Below, piece by piece: positions 27,485-38,397 of a stretch of DNA of 64,000 bases; within the stretch, counting starts at the first letter, position 1; every line of letters starts with the position of its first letter. The notes under the pieces are model-generated. The model saw nothing but the letters and a program-made list of their open reading frames with translations. It did no database searches and was not told where the DNA came from. Both the position numbers and the translations under genes were made by a program. Where the stretch lies: NCBI RefSeq assembly GCF_003347665.1, contig NZ_QDGA01000010.1:1-64000 (forward strand). The letters are read 5' to 3'. The DNA comes from Microvirga calopogonii (GTDB lineage: Bacteria; Pseudomonadota; Alphaproteobacteria; Rhizobiales; Beijerinckiaceae).

Positions 27485-28633
27485 TCAGCGCTTGTAGCGA
27501 TGGGGAGCGAACGGCATGGCCGCGACCTTGGCCGGCAGCGGCTTGGCGCGAACGATGAGATGAAGGTCGGTGCCGGTGGCCGCCACGTCCTTCGCGACAT
27601 AGCCCATGGCGACCGGGCCGTTGACCGTGGGGCCGAAGCCGCCGGAGGTGACGATGCCGACCTCGCGCCCGTCGGGCGTGGTGATGATGGTGCCCTCGCG
27701 GGCCGGGGCACGGCCCTCGGGCCTGATGCCGACGCGCACGCGCGCGGCGCCGTCCTTGATCTCGCGCTGGACACGCCCGGCGCCAGGGAAGCCCCCCTCC
27801 TCGCGGCGGCGCTTCTGGATCGACCAGATCAAGCCGGCCTCGATCGGTGAGGTCGTGGGATCGATGTCATGGCCGTAGAGGCACAGGCCCGCTTCGAGAC
27901 GCAGGGAATCGCGCGCGCCGAGGCCGATGGCCTTCACCTCCGGATCGGCGAGCAGCTTGTTCCAGAGCGCAGGCGCATCCTTGCCGTGGCAGGAAATCTC
28001 GAAGCCGTCCTCGCCGGTGTAGCCGGAGCGGGAGACGTGGCACCAGATGCCGTCGATCTGCACGTCGGCGGACATCATGAAGGGCAGCGCGGCGGTCTCG
28101 GGCGCAAGCTTGGCGAGCACGGCCTCGGCGGAGGGACCCTGAAGCGCCATGAGGCCCAGATCGTCCTTGCGCCGCAATTCGACGCCCTTCGGCAGGCGGG
28201 CCTCGATATGAGCGTAGTCCTGCTCCTTCATCGAGGCATTCACCACCAGATAGAGCCAGCCTTCGTGACCGGGCGCGCCGACCCGGGTGACCATCAGGTC
28301 GTCGAGGATACCGCCATCCTCCGCCAGCAGCTGCGAATAGCGCTGCTGGTTGGGCTTGAGGTTCAGCACGTCGGCGGGGATCAGCGCCTCGATCGCCCTG
28401 GCCGCGGTCTCGTGGTTCTTGTCCTCGGCGACGAGGAAGGCCTGGCCCATATGCGAGACGTCGAACAGCCCCGCATGCTCGCGGGTCCAGTTGTGCTCGG
28501 TCAGGATACCGGTGGGATACTGCACCGGCATGTCATAGCCGGCGAAGGGCACCATGCGGGCGCCAAGGGCCACATGCTGGGCATGAAGCGGGGTCTGCAG
28601 GAGCGGCTCGTCGCTATGCGCATGCTCGGCCAT
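27485..28633 (-). CDS. gcvT: Aminomethyltransferase (glycine cleavage T protein)
   Basis: Transfers the methylene group from aminomethyl-GcvH to tetrahydrofolate, releasing ammonia. The 382-residue product shows the GcvT pattern: [17 protein letters not shown] near residue 25, LFDVSHMGQ, the [13 protein letters not shown] segment, and [20 protein letters not shown]. The conserved Asp in the folate site is in this last stretch. It is first in the operon, 51 bases downstream of the riboswitch. Some genomes annotate related proteins as sarcosine/dimethylglycine oxidase domains, but the operon makes GcvT certain. Confidence 0.96.
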   Translation of the reverse strand: MAEHAHSDEPLLQTPLHAQHVALGARMVPFAGYDMPVQYPTGILTEHNWTREHAGLFDVSHMGQAFLVAEDKNHETAARAIEALIPADVLNLKPNQQRYSQLLAEDGGILDDLMVTRVGAPGHEGWLYLVVNASMKEQDYAHIEARLPKGVELRRKDDLGLMALQGPSAEAVLAKLAPETAALPFMMSADVQIDGIWCHVSRSGYTGEDGFEISCHGKDAPALWNKLLADPEVKAIGLGARDSLRLEAGLCLYGHDIDPTTSPIEAGLIWSIQKRRREEGGFPGAGRVQREIKDGAARVRVGIRPEGRAPAREGTIITTPDGREVGIVTSGGFGPTVNGPVAMGYVAKDVAATGTDLHLIVRAKPLPAKVAAMPFAPHRYKR

Positions 28634-28684
28634 CGGGTTCCCTCAAAGGTGCGCGTTCCATCGAGCCTTGCGGCCCGTTGCTGT

Positions 28685-28876
28685 GCGCCCCCTCTGTCCC
28701 GAGACCTGAGAGATTTCCCTGACCGCTTCCGCGGCAGGTTACGCCCGTCGGTGGGCGACGCTTGTTGAACGTCGCCGCTTTCCAGAGTGCCAGCTCCCGC
28801 GCGGTCCTTTGGCCTGAGCGTTTCCGGGGCGGTTGCGCCTTCGGCGCCGGACCTGAGGTCCGGTCTCTTCCGCGGG
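28685..28876 (-). ncRNA. Tandem glycine riboswitch upstream of gcvT
   Basis: Read on the minus strand there are two glycine-aptamer-like units. The first (about 28876-28800) contains GGAAGAGACC, the hairpin GGCGCCGAAGGCGC, then AACCGCCCCGGAAACGCTCAGG. The second (about 28785-28690) contains CACCGACGGG, AACCTGCCGCGG, then AATCTCTCAGGT. The sequence CTCAGG before an AAAGGAC or CTCGGGAC segment is the signature of gcvT-motif aptamers. Its place before gcvT fits an ON switch for glycine degradation. The expression platform should lie in 28634-28684. Confidence 0.9.
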
Positions 28877-28894
28877 GATCATCGGCTGGATTTA

Positions 28895-28923
28895 GCTCTG
28901 AAGAGGAAATGCGATCCTGTCAA
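28895..28923 (-). promoter_or_regulatory. Candidate gcv promoter
   Basis: A perfect TTGACA (28923-28918 on the minus strand) lies about 40 bases upstream of the first aptamer. The expected -10 region about 17 bases on (CAGAGC) is a poor match, so only the -35 element is convincing. Confidence 0.4.
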
Positions 28924-29053
28924 CAAAGCAGGCGGCCGCATCGAATATCTCCCTGCCTTAATTGACGGCAGGGCGCCGGCACTCCATCTTAGGGGCCGTC
29001 TGTCACAGAAGGGGAGAAGCGCGGCCTGATCCGGTCGGCAGCTCCACGCATCG

Positions 29054-30358
29054 TTGCTCGAACTGATCATCGCTCTTGCTCTCGTCGCCCTCAACGGCGT
29101 CTTTGCTCTTTCCGAACTTGCCATCGTTTCCGCCCGCCGGGCCCGCCTCAAGGCCATGGCCGAGCAGGGCCGCTCGGGAGCCAACACGGCCCTGACCCTC
29201 ATGGAGGATTCCGGCCGCTTCCTGTCCACGGTTCAGATCGGCATCACGCTCGTTGGCATCCTGGCCGGTGCCTTCTCGGGCGCTGCGCTCGGCGACCGGC
29301 TGACCCAGATCTTCCTGGCCCAGGGCATGCCCGAAGGGGTCGCTCAGCCCCTGGGCTACGGCCTCGTGATCGGCACCATCACGTATCTGTCCATCGTCAT
29401 CGGCGAACTGGTGCCCAAGCAACTAGCCCTGCGCCATCCGGAGGGCATCGCCTGCACCATGGCTCCGGCGATGCTGGTGGTCTCGAAAGTCGCGGCTCCC
29501 GCGGTCTGGCTTCTGAACGCGTCGACAGGGCTGATCTTCCGCCTCCTGGGGGCCAAATCCGACGATTCGTCGACGGTCACGGAAGAAGAAATCAAGATGC
29601 TCGTCGGCGAGGCCGAGAGCGCCGGCGTGATCGAAGAAGAGGAGCGCCGGATGATCTCGGGCGTCCTGCGCCTCGGAGACCGGACGGTACGCGGCCTCAT
29701 GACGCCTCGCACGGACGTGGACTGGATCGACTTGGACGATGACGAGGAGACGATCCGCGCCTTGCTGATCGAGACGCCACACTCCCGCCTGCCCGTGAGC
29801 GAAGGGACGCCCGACAACGTGATCGGCGTCGTCCAGTCCCGCGAGCTGCTCGCGGCCATGCTGGCGGGCCAGCCGCTGGACATCCGGGGCCATGTCCAGG
29901 CGGCCCCGGTCATTCCGGACACCCTCTATGCTCTCGATGCACTCTCCACCTTGCGCGACGCGGAGGTGCCGATGGCGATCGTCCATGACGAATACGGGCA
30001 TTTCGAAGGGGTCGTGACCCCAGCCGACGCCCTGGAGGCCATCGTCGGCGCCTTCCGGTCCGACGGCGAGGCTCCGGAACCCGACGCCATCCGGCGAGAG
30101 GACGGCTCCTGGCTGCTCGCCGGCTCCATGCCGGTCGACGAAATGGCCGAAGTCCTTGGCGTCACGCTGCCCGAAACCCGCAGCTATCACACGGTCGGCG
30201 GCCTGGTGATCAGCGAGCTGCAGCACCTGCCCAATACGGGCGAGCACGTGGACGCTCTGGGCTGGCGCTTCGAGGTGATCGACCTGGACGAGCGCCGGAT
30301 CGACAAGGTCCTGGCCGCTCCCCTCAACCAGAGAGCGGGCGCCGCCGCTCTCTATTGA
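29054..30358 (+). CDS. CNNM/CorC-family membrane protein (hemolysin-like)
   Basis: A 434-residue protein with an N-terminal DUF21/CNNM transmembrane domain (about 1-190: ELIIALALVALNGVFALSELAIVSARR). A CBS-domain pair (about 205-330: VRGLMTPRTDVDWID, HSRLPVSEGT) and a C-terminal CorC_HlyC domain (about 345-430) follow. The family is linked to Mg2+/Co2+ efflux or cation resistance; the hemolysin name is historical. The start is TTG at 29054: the in-frame stop at 29027 excludes anything further upstream. It is divergent from the gcv operon and convergent with the lipoprotein gene. Confidence 0.9.
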   Translation: MLELIIALALVALNGVFALSELAIVSARRARLKAMAEQGRSGANTALTLMEDSGRFLSTVQIGITLVGILAGAFSGAALGDRLTQIFLAQGMPEGVAQPLGYGLVIGTITYLSIVIGELVPKQLALRHPEGIACTMAPAMLVVSKVAAPAVWLLNASTGLIFRLLGAKSDDSSTVTEEEIKMLVGEAESAGVIEEEERRMISGVLRLGDRTVRGLMTPRTDVDWIDLDDDEETIRALLIETPHSRLPVSEGTPDNVIGVVQSRELLAAMLAGQPLDIRGHVQAAPVIPDTLYALDALSTLRDAEVPMAIVHDEYGHFEGVVTPADALEAIVGAFRSDGEAPEPDAIRREDGSWLLAGSMPVDEMAEVLGVTLPETRSYHTVGGLVISELQHLPNTGEHVDALGWRFEVIDLDERRIDKVLAAPLNQRAGAAALY

Positions 30359-30370
30359 GACTGATGAAGC

Positions 30371-30958
30371 TTACCCGCGGCGCCGGCGGCTCGGGGCGGC
30401 GCGGCCGCCTCCGCCGAGGCCGACCTCGATCTCGAAGCTGTTGGCGTAGGACGGAGGCACCACGATGCCGTCCTCGATCACCGACACGGTCGTCTGGGTC
30501 TGGCCGGCCGGGATGACGGCCGCCACCCGGCGGGACCGGTCGGCGAAGACGGTCGAGCCGTCCTTCACGACGATATGAACCGGCACGTCGTAGCGTCCCG
30601 CCGATCCGCCGACGCCCAGGAGCGCCCGCGCCTCGACGCCGATCTTGACCAGGGTCGAGCCGTCCGGCTGGCCGATGCATTCGCGGGCGATATCGCCCAG
30701 GGTGACTTGACTCCGGATCGAGCCTTCCTCGCCGCCCCCGCGGACCTGGAGGGCCGCGCCGCCGTCCACCACGTCGATGGTCGGGCAATATACGTCCCGG
30801 ATCTCGGCCGCCTGGGCCGGCGCCTGGCGCGTGCCAGCCGTAAGCAGCATGTCACTCATGCCGAAGCCGCCCTCGCCCGGCGCGCCGCAGCCCGCCAGGG
30901 CCGACAGGCCGAGTGCCGCGAGCGCCCACCCGGCTTTCCGGCTCAATCCGTTTCTCAT
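30371..30958 (-). CDS. Putative lipoprotein of unknown function
   Basis: A 195-residue protein with a lipoprotein signal: basic start (MRNGLSRKAG), hydrophobic core and lipobox LAGC with Cys24. The mature part has two further cysteines (VYCPTID and RECIGQ) and ends in a Gly/Arg-rich basic tail (GGGGRAAPSRRRRG). I recognise no named domain; small conserved lipoproteins of this kind occur in Rhizobiales. It shares strand with the IalB gene, 26 bases downstream of it, so they may form a two-gene envelope operon. Confidence 0.7.
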   Translation of the reverse strand: MRNGLSRKAGWALAALGLSALAGCGAPGEGGFGMSDMLLTAGTRQAPAQAAEIRDVYCPTIDVVDGGAALQVRGGGEEGSIRSQVTLGDIARECIGQPDGSTLVKIGVEARALLGVGGSAGRYDVPVHIVVKDGSTVFADRSRRVAAVIPAGQTQTTVSVIEDGIVVPPSYANSFEIEVGLGGGGRAAPSRRRRG

Positions 30959-30984
30959 GATTGCCCCACCTTCTTGTTCATCTG

Positions 30985-31509
30985 TTACGGAAGTGCGTCG
31001 AACCCGGCCGCAAATCCGTTCAGGGACACGGGAATCCCGATCCCCTCCTCAGGCGTCTGGAACACGATGAAGGTGGCCGCCTGTCCCGTCTTCATCTGGT
31101 TGATCAGGTTGTCCTCCATCACGACCTCTGCCACGCAGCCAGTGGCGAGGCAGCGCACGAATCCGGCACGGCCGATATCCGTCTGGTCGATCTTGAGGCC
31201 CAGGCCCGACGGCAACAGAATACCAAGAGGCGCGACCACGCGCAGGAGGCGGCTTTTGCCGTCGGCGGTTTTCAACACAATAATGACGAGAGTGACGTTA
31301 GGACGGTCCTCGGCGACGACGTTCTGCACGAGGGCACATTGCTCGGTCGTGGCACCCGCCGGGGTCTCGCAGCGCATCTGCCACTCGCCGTAGGTGTTCT
31401 TGACCATGCCCTGAGCGCCGGCGCCGCTGGCGCCGAACAGGGCCGAAAGCCCCAGGATTGCCGCCGCACCATGGCGAGCCCATCGCGATGCGCCCATCGG
31501 TTTCTCCAT
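30985..31509 (-). CDS. Invasion-associated locus B (IalB) family protein
   Basis: A 174-residue exported protein with a signal peptide ending near residue 32 (GASGAGA-Q). The IalB pattern is visible: YGEWQMRCE after the signal, CALVQ, a LPLGILLPSGL-like central loop, and a second cysteine pair in RCLATGC that may form a disulfide. IalB was first described in Bartonella, but the family is widespread in free-living Rhizobiales, so no virulence role is implied. It is divergent from the cytochrome oxidase operon. Confidence 0.87.
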   Translation of the reverse strand: MEKPMGASRWARHGAAAILGLSALFGASGAGAQGMVKNTYGEWQMRCETPAGATTEQCALVQNVVAEDRPNVTLVIIVLKTADGKSRLLRVVAPLGILLPSGLGLKIDQTDIGRAGFVRCLATGCVAEVVMEDNLINQMKTGQAATFIVFQTPEEGIGIPVSLNGFAAGFDALP

Positions 31510-31697
31510 TCATTAACCCTCAATCAAAGGGCCGCGGCCTGCAGCCGCTTCGGGTCCATCTTTGGCCCGTTGGGACCATGGCAGAGGGCGCAATGTCAAG
31601 CGAGAGAGGCCGTTTGGAAGGCTGAAATGATTTTTGGCGGTTATGACGCACAGTTTGGAACGCTTCTACCGTTGCGCTTGAGCGCGTCCTGTGATCT

Positions 31698-31711
31698 TTG
31701 ACGCAGATCAA
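31698..31711 (+). promoter_or_regulatory. Fnr/FixK-like box upstream of the aa3 oxidase operon
   Basis: TTGA-CGCAGA-TCAA, an exact match to the TTGA-N6-TCAA core used by Fnr, FixK and related Crp/Fnr regulators, about 100 bases before ctaC. Flanking bases extend the symmetry (TTTGA and TCAAA). It is the most distinct motif in the 303-base gap between ialB and ctaC; no gene is supported in that gap. It would let oxygen- or redox-responsive regulators control the aa3 oxidase, as activator or repressor. No protein is shown to bind it. Confidence 0.55.
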
Positions 31712-31812
31712 AGGTGATGGCGCAAGCCGGGCGCCGCTTTCCGCACGCCCGCGCCTTCCCCGATGCTTTCATGGCCCTGGGCCATCACATCTTTAGGAGC
31801 TTAGGAACGCCG

Positions 31813-34315
<2,503 letters not shown>

Positions 34316-34448
34316 GCCAATTCGAGTGGGCGGCATCGTGCCGCCCGCTCCTCCCCAGAGGGCTTGCACTGACAAGCCTTCCGGCGAGGAGCCGACTTTC
34401 AGGAGGCCTTTTCGGCCTCGTCACGGCATTTCGGAAGATCAATCAGTT

Positions 34449-35405
34449 ATGAGCACCATGTCGAACAGTTTGGCCGATAACCGCGCAGAGCACCTTGCTA
34501 CGGCAGGCCTCTCGCAGGGCGACGTGTCCGACTTCTTCGCGCTCCTCAAGCCGCGCGTGATGTTTCTCGTCGTGTTCACGGCGCTCGTCGGCATGGTCGT
34601 GAGCCATTCGGACGTTCATCCCGTGGTGGCTTTCGTATCGCTCCTGATGATCGCCATCGGCGGCGGCGCGTCGGGTTGCCTGAACATGTGGTGGGATGCG
34701 GACATCGACGCCGTCATGACCCGGACCCGCAAGCGCCCGATCCCGGCCGGCAAGATCCAGCCGGGCGAGGCTCTCGCCTTCGGCGTGACGCTCTCCGCCG
34801 GTTCCGTGATCATCTTAGGGCTCGCCAGCAACTGGCTGGCCGCCGGCCTTCTGGCCTTCACGATCTTCTTCTACGTGGTCGTCTATTCCATGTGGCTGAA
34901 GCGCTCGACGCCGCAGAACATCGTCATCGGCGGTGCGGCGGGCGCCCTCCCCCCGATCGTCGCGCAGGCCGCCGTCACGGGCCATGTGGCGTGGGACAGC
35001 GTCGTGCTGTTCGCCATCATCTTCATGTGGACGCCGCCGCATTTCTGGGCGCTGGCCCTCGTGAAGTCGGGCGACTACGAGCGCGCGGGCATTCCCATGA
35101 TGCCGAACGTGGCCGGTCCCGATTCCACGCGTTTCCAGATCCTGGCCTATACGGTTCTCCTGGCCCCGCTCGGCCTCGCCCCCGTGGTTCTCGGCTTCGG
35201 CGGACTGGCCTATGCCATCATCGCGCTGATCGGCGGCCTCGGCATGCTGGCGCTTGCCGTGCAGGTCTATCGCCTGCGCCAGGGCGAGCCCGCCATGCGC
35301 GTTGCCCAGCATCTCTTCGGCTTCTCGATTCTCTATCTCTTCCTGCTCTTCGCGACCCTTCTCGCGGAGCACGGCTTCGGCTTCTTCCGGCCGGTTTTCG
35401 GGTGA
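34449..35405 (+). CDS. ctaB: Protoheme IX farnesyltransferase (heme O synthase)
   Basis: Adds a farnesyl group to heme b to make heme O, the precursor of heme A in the oxidase. The 318-residue UbiA-fold protein has about nine transmembrane helices and the two Asp-rich prenyl-binding motifs: [15 protein letters not shown] near residue 80 and the [11 protein letters not shown] region. Starts at ATG 34449 or 34458 are both possible; the first is listed. The gene is 133 bases after ctaD and five bases before the next small gene, in the usual cta order. Confidence 0.95.
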   Translation: MSTMSNSLADNRAEHLATAGLSQGDVSDFFALLKPRVMFLVVFTALVGMVVSHSDVHPVVAFVSLLMIAIGGGASGCLNMWWDADIDAVMTRTRKRPIPAGKIQPGEALAFGVTLSAGSVIILGLASNWLAAGLLAFTIFFYVVVYSMWLKRSTPQNIVIGGAAGALPPIVAQAAVTGHVAWDSVVLFAIIFMWTPPHFWALALVKSGDYERAGIPMMPNVAGPDSTRFQILAYTVLLAPLGLAPVVLGFGGLAYAIIALIGGLGMLALAVQVYRLRQGEPAMRVAQHLFGFSILYLFLLFATLLAEHGFGFFRPVFG

Positions 35406-35409
35406 TCGA

Positions 35410-35571
35410 ATGGCAGACCGCATCGACTACGTTCGTCTGACACCCGAGGAGCAGAGGCGCCGCCGCAGGCGTTCGGTGGCTTTGGCCCTGACGCTCGCGG
35501 CGTTCTGCATCATTCTCTTCGCTATCACCCTCGCAAAGCTGGGACCTGGCGTCCTGCAACGGCCCCTGTGA
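35410..35571 (+). CDS. Small membrane protein of the cta operon (CoxF-like)
   Basis: A 53-residue protein: a basic cytoplasmic start (TPEEQRRRRRRS) and one transmembrane helix (about residues 23-43). It sits between ctaB and ctaG with gaps of four and seven bases. This slot is occupied by a similarly small single-helix ORF in many Rhizobiales cta operons, sometimes called coxF. Its biochemical function is not established; an assembly or stability role is inferred from position. It is easily missed by gene callers. Confidence 0.75.
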   Translation: MADRIDYVRLTPEEQRRRRRRSVALALTLAAFCIILFAITLAKLGPGVLQRPL

Positions 35572-35578
35572 GACCAAG

Positions 35579-36169
35579 ATGGCTGAAACATCTCACCACC
35601 AGCGCAAGATGAACCGTACGGCCTTCGCCTGCGTCGGCGTCGTCGTGGGAATGGTCGGCCTGGCTTACGCCTCCGTGCCGCTCTACGACCTCTTCTGCAA
35701 GGTCACCGGCTTCGGCGGCACCCCGATCATCCGCGATACCAACGGCTCCGAGGTGATGGACCGGACGATCGGCGTGCGCTTCGACTCCAACGTCGCGCCC
35801 GGCCTGAACTGGCGCTTCGCCCCGGAGAAGCCCGAGATCAAGGTGAAGCTCGGCGAGACCACCACGGTCTATTACAAGGTCACCAACACGGGCGACAAGC
35901 CGAGCACGGGCATCGCCACCTACAACGTGCAGCCCGATCTGGCGGGCACCTATTTCTCCAAGCTCGAATGCTTCTGCTTCACCGAGCAGACCCTGCAGCC
36001 GGGAGAAACCCTGGAATCAGCCGTTGTCTTCTACGTCGATCCCCGCCTCGCGCAGGATCCCGACGTGAAGGACCTGACCTCCCTCACCCTCTCCTACACC
36101 TACTTTCCCTCCAAGGGGGGCAAGCCGGTGGCGGAGGTGACATCATCCACCAAACCCATTGCTCAATAA
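35579..36169 (+). CDS. ctaG: Cytochrome c oxidase assembly protein CtaG (Cox11)
   Basis: The copper chaperone that delivers CuB to subunit I. The 196-residue protein has one N-terminal transmembrane helix (about 14-32) and a periplasmic Cox11 domain with the Cu(I)-binding CFCF motif in KLECFCFTEQTL. FCKVTGFGGTP near residue 37 contains the third conserved Cys. Length and order match other alphaproteobacterial Cox11 proteins. Confidence 0.96.
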   Translation: MAETSHHQRKMNRTAFACVGVVVGMVGLAYASVPLYDLFCKVTGFGGTPIIRDTNGSEVMDRTIGVRFDSNVAPGLNWRFAPEKPEIKVKLGETTTVYYKVTNTGDKPSTGIATYNVQPDLAGTYFSKLECFCFTEQTLQPGETLESAVVFYVDPRLAQDPDVKDLTSLTLSYTYFPSKGGKPVAEVTSSTKPIAQ

Positions 36170-36237
36170 GGGACGTGACAAGCTGGGCGGAAACGTCTTA
36201 AAGCGAGTTCACATTCGAGGCACGGAGACGACACGAA

Positions 36238-37098
36238 ATGGCCGAGGCCCACGCCAAGAACCACGACTACCACATTCTTGAACCGAGCCCGTGGCCGCTC
36301 ATCGGCTCGGTCAGCGCCTTCCTGATGGCATCCGGGTTCGTGACCTGGTGGAAGGACATCGCCATCGCGGGCATGCATCTGGGCCCCTTCGTCTTCGGCG
36401 CGGGCATCATCGGCGTTCTCTACACCATGCTCAGCTGGTGGACCGATGTCGTTAAGGAAGCCAACACCGGCTACCACACCCGCGTCGTCCAGCTTCACCA
36501 TCGCTACGGCATGATGATGTTCATCGCCTCCGAGGTGATGTTCTTCGCCGCCTGGTTCTGGGCTTATTTCGACGCCGCCCTCTATGCCGGCGACCCGCAG
36601 CTTTATTCCCGCGTGGAAGTTCTGGGCGGCGTCTGGCCCCCGAAAGGCATCGAGACCTTCGATCCCTGGCACCTGCCGCTGCTCAACACCCTGATCCTGC
36701 TCACCTCCGGCACGACGGTGACCTGGGCGCACCACGCGCTCCTCGAGAACGACCGTCAGGGCCTCAAGGCGGGCCTGTGGCTCACGGTGATCCTCGGCCT
36801 GATCTTCTCCTGCGTTCAGGCCTACGAGTACAGCCACGCCACCTTCGGGTTCAAAGGCAACATCTACGGCGCCACCTTCTTCATGGCGACGGGCTTCCAC
36901 GGCGCGCACGTGATCATCGGCACGATCTTCCTGGCCGTCTGCCTCCTGCGCGCCTATCGCGGCGACTTCACGCCCAAGCAGCATCTCGGCTTCGAGTTCG
37001 CCGCCTGGTACTGGCACTTCGTCGACGTGGTGTGGCTGTTCCTCTTCGCCGCCATCTACGTCTGGGGCTACGGCGGACACGCCGCCGCCGGGCACTAA
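36238..37098 (+). CDS. ctaE: Cytochrome c oxidase subunit III
   Basis: The 286-residue third core subunit with seven transmembrane helices, which stabilises the proton uptake side of subunit I. Diagnostic segments include [11 protein letters not shown] at the start, [36 protein letters not shown] and [20 protein letters not shown] upstream can act as ribosome binding site. A terminator follows 25 bases after the stop, so this closes the cta transcript; DUF983 and SURF1 follow. Confidence 0.97.
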   Translation: MAEAHAKNHDYHILEPSPWPLIGSVSAFLMASGFVTWWKDIAIAGMHLGPFVFGAGIIGVLYTMLSWWTDVVKEANTGYHTRVVQLHHRYGMMMFIASEVMFFAAWFWAYFDAALYAGDPQLYSRVEVLGGVWPPKGIETFDPWHLPLLNTLILLTSGTTVTWAHHALLENDRQGLKAGLWLTVILGLIFSCVQAYEYSHATFGFKGNIYGATFFMATGFHGAHVIIGTIFLAVCLLRAYRGDFTPKQHLGFEFAAWYWHFVDVVWLFLFAAIYVWGYGGHAAAGH

Positions 37099-37122
37099 GC
37101 CGCTAGCGACATCGAACTCAGC

Positions 37123-37152
37123 AAGGGCGGCTCCAAGCCGCCCTTCGCTTTT
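37123..37152 (+). terminator. Rho-independent terminator after ctaE
   Basis: Stem AAGGGCGGC (37123-37131) pairs with GCCGCCCTT (37137-37145), loop TCCAA, followed by CGCTTTT. The T-run is short, so some read-through into DUF983-SURF1 is possible. Confidence 0.8.
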
Positions 37153-37212
37153 GGGCTCCCGGCACCATACGGCCTGGAGTTCGTTGACCGGCAACCCATC
37201 TGGAGAACAGCC

Positions 37213-37581
37213 GTGGCCTATGACCCTTCCGCCCCCTCCCCCATCACCACGGGCCTCAAGGGCCTGTGCCCCCGCTGCGGCAAGGGACATCTCTTCCAGG
37301 GCTATCTGAAGGTTCGGCCGACATGCGAGGTCTGCGGCCTCGATCTCGCCTTCGCCGATACGGGCGATGGGCCTGCCTTCTTCGTCATGTCCATCGTAGG
37401 CATCGTGGTGGTGGCCCTCGCCCTCTGGGTCGAGTTCGCCTATTCCCCGCCGATCTGGCTCCACCTCGTCATGTGGACGGCTCTGAGCATCGTCATGAGC
37501 CTCGTGCTCGTACGGCCGCTCAAGGGCGTCCTGGTGAACCTGCAATACCATCACAAGGCCGAGGAAGGGCGCTTCCGGTAG
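37213..37581 (+). CDS. DUF983 zinc-ribbon membrane protein
   Basis: A 122-residue protein. The N-terminal half has two CxxC pairs (CPRCGKGHLF and CEVCGLDL) forming a probable zinc ribbon, then two transmembrane helices. The family is regularly linked to cytochrome c oxidase genes, but its activity is unproved. The GTG at 37213 is the start. Its TAG stop shares the final G with the GTG start of the SURF1 gene, a tight translational coupling that supports a joint role. Confidence 0.88.
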   Translation: MAYDPSAPSPITTGLKGLCPRCGKGHLFQGYLKVRPTCEVCGLDLAFADTGDGPAFFVMSIVGIVVVALALWVEFAYSPPIWLHLVMWTALSIVMSLVLVRPLKGVLVNLQYHHKAEEGRFR

Positions 37582-38324
37582 TGACGGCCACGTCCCGCAA
37601 ACTCCGCTCGCTGATCGTTCCGGGGCTCGCGACGCTCGTGGCGCTTGCGATCCTGCTCGGGCTCGGCACCTGGCAGCTCCAGCGCAAGGCCTGGAAGGAA
37701 GGGCTCATTGCGCAGATCGAGGCCCGGGCCTACGGCGAGCCCGGGACGATCATGCCGGAGGCGGATTGGTCTGCCTGGCGGGCCGATCAGGACGAGTTCC
37801 GCAAGGTGCGGGTTACGGGCACCTTCCTTCACGGGTTCGAAGCCCCCGTCTACGGCCTTCTCCCCGGCGAGCGGCAGGGAGCGCCGATCCAGGGCTACTA
37901 CCTGATCACGCCCCTGAAGCTCGCGAGCGGCGCCATCGTGATGATCAACCGGGGCTTCGTCCCCATAGACCTGCGCGATCCCGCCCGCCGGCCCGAGAGC
38001 CAGCCCCAGGGCGAGATGACGATCACCGGCCTCGTGCGGGCGCCGGAGGCCCGCAACCCCTTCACGCCGAACGACGATCCCGCCAGGAATCAATGGTTCG
38101 CCCGCGACCCGCAGGCCATTGCCGCGGCACACAAGCTCGAGCGCGTCGCGCCCTTCCTGATCGACGCCGATGCCACACCAAACCCGGGCGGCTGGCCCAG
38201 AGGCGGCCAGACGCCCCTCACCCTGCCGAACAACCACCTGCAATACGCGGTGACGTGGTTCGGCATCGCGCTGACCCTGATCGGCGTCTTCATCGCCTTC
38301 GCATGGCGGCGGATGAAGGAGTGA
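37581..38324 (+). CDS. SURF1-family oxidase assembly protein
   Basis: Assists heme a insertion into subunit I of cytochrome c oxidase. The 247-residue protein has the two-helix topology: helix 1 at about residues 9-28 (SLIVPGLATLVALAILLGLGTWQL) and helix 2 near the C-terminus (YAVTWFGIALTLIGVFIAF). Between them are the SURF1 segments VRVTGTF, YYLITPL and VMINRGFVP. The GTG start overlaps the DUF983 stop by one base. Ends before thrC, which has its own ribosome binding site. Confidence 0.94.
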   Translation: MTATSRKLRSLIVPGLATLVALAILLGLGTWQLQRKAWKEGLIAQIEARAYGEPGTIMPEADWSAWRADQDEFRKVRVTGTFLHGFEAPVYGLLPGERQGAPIQGYYLITPLKLASGAIVMINRGFVPIDLRDPARRPESQPQGEMTITGLVRAPEARNPFTPNDDPARNQWFARDPQAIAAAHKLERVAPFLIDADATPNPGGWPRGGQTPLTLPNNHLQYAVTWFGIALTLIGVFIAFAWRRMKE

Positions 38325-38397
38325 TGCGGCCATAGATCCGGCTTGCCGTCACCGGTCTCGCCACCTAATGTCCGGCCGAATTTCCAGGAGATCCACC

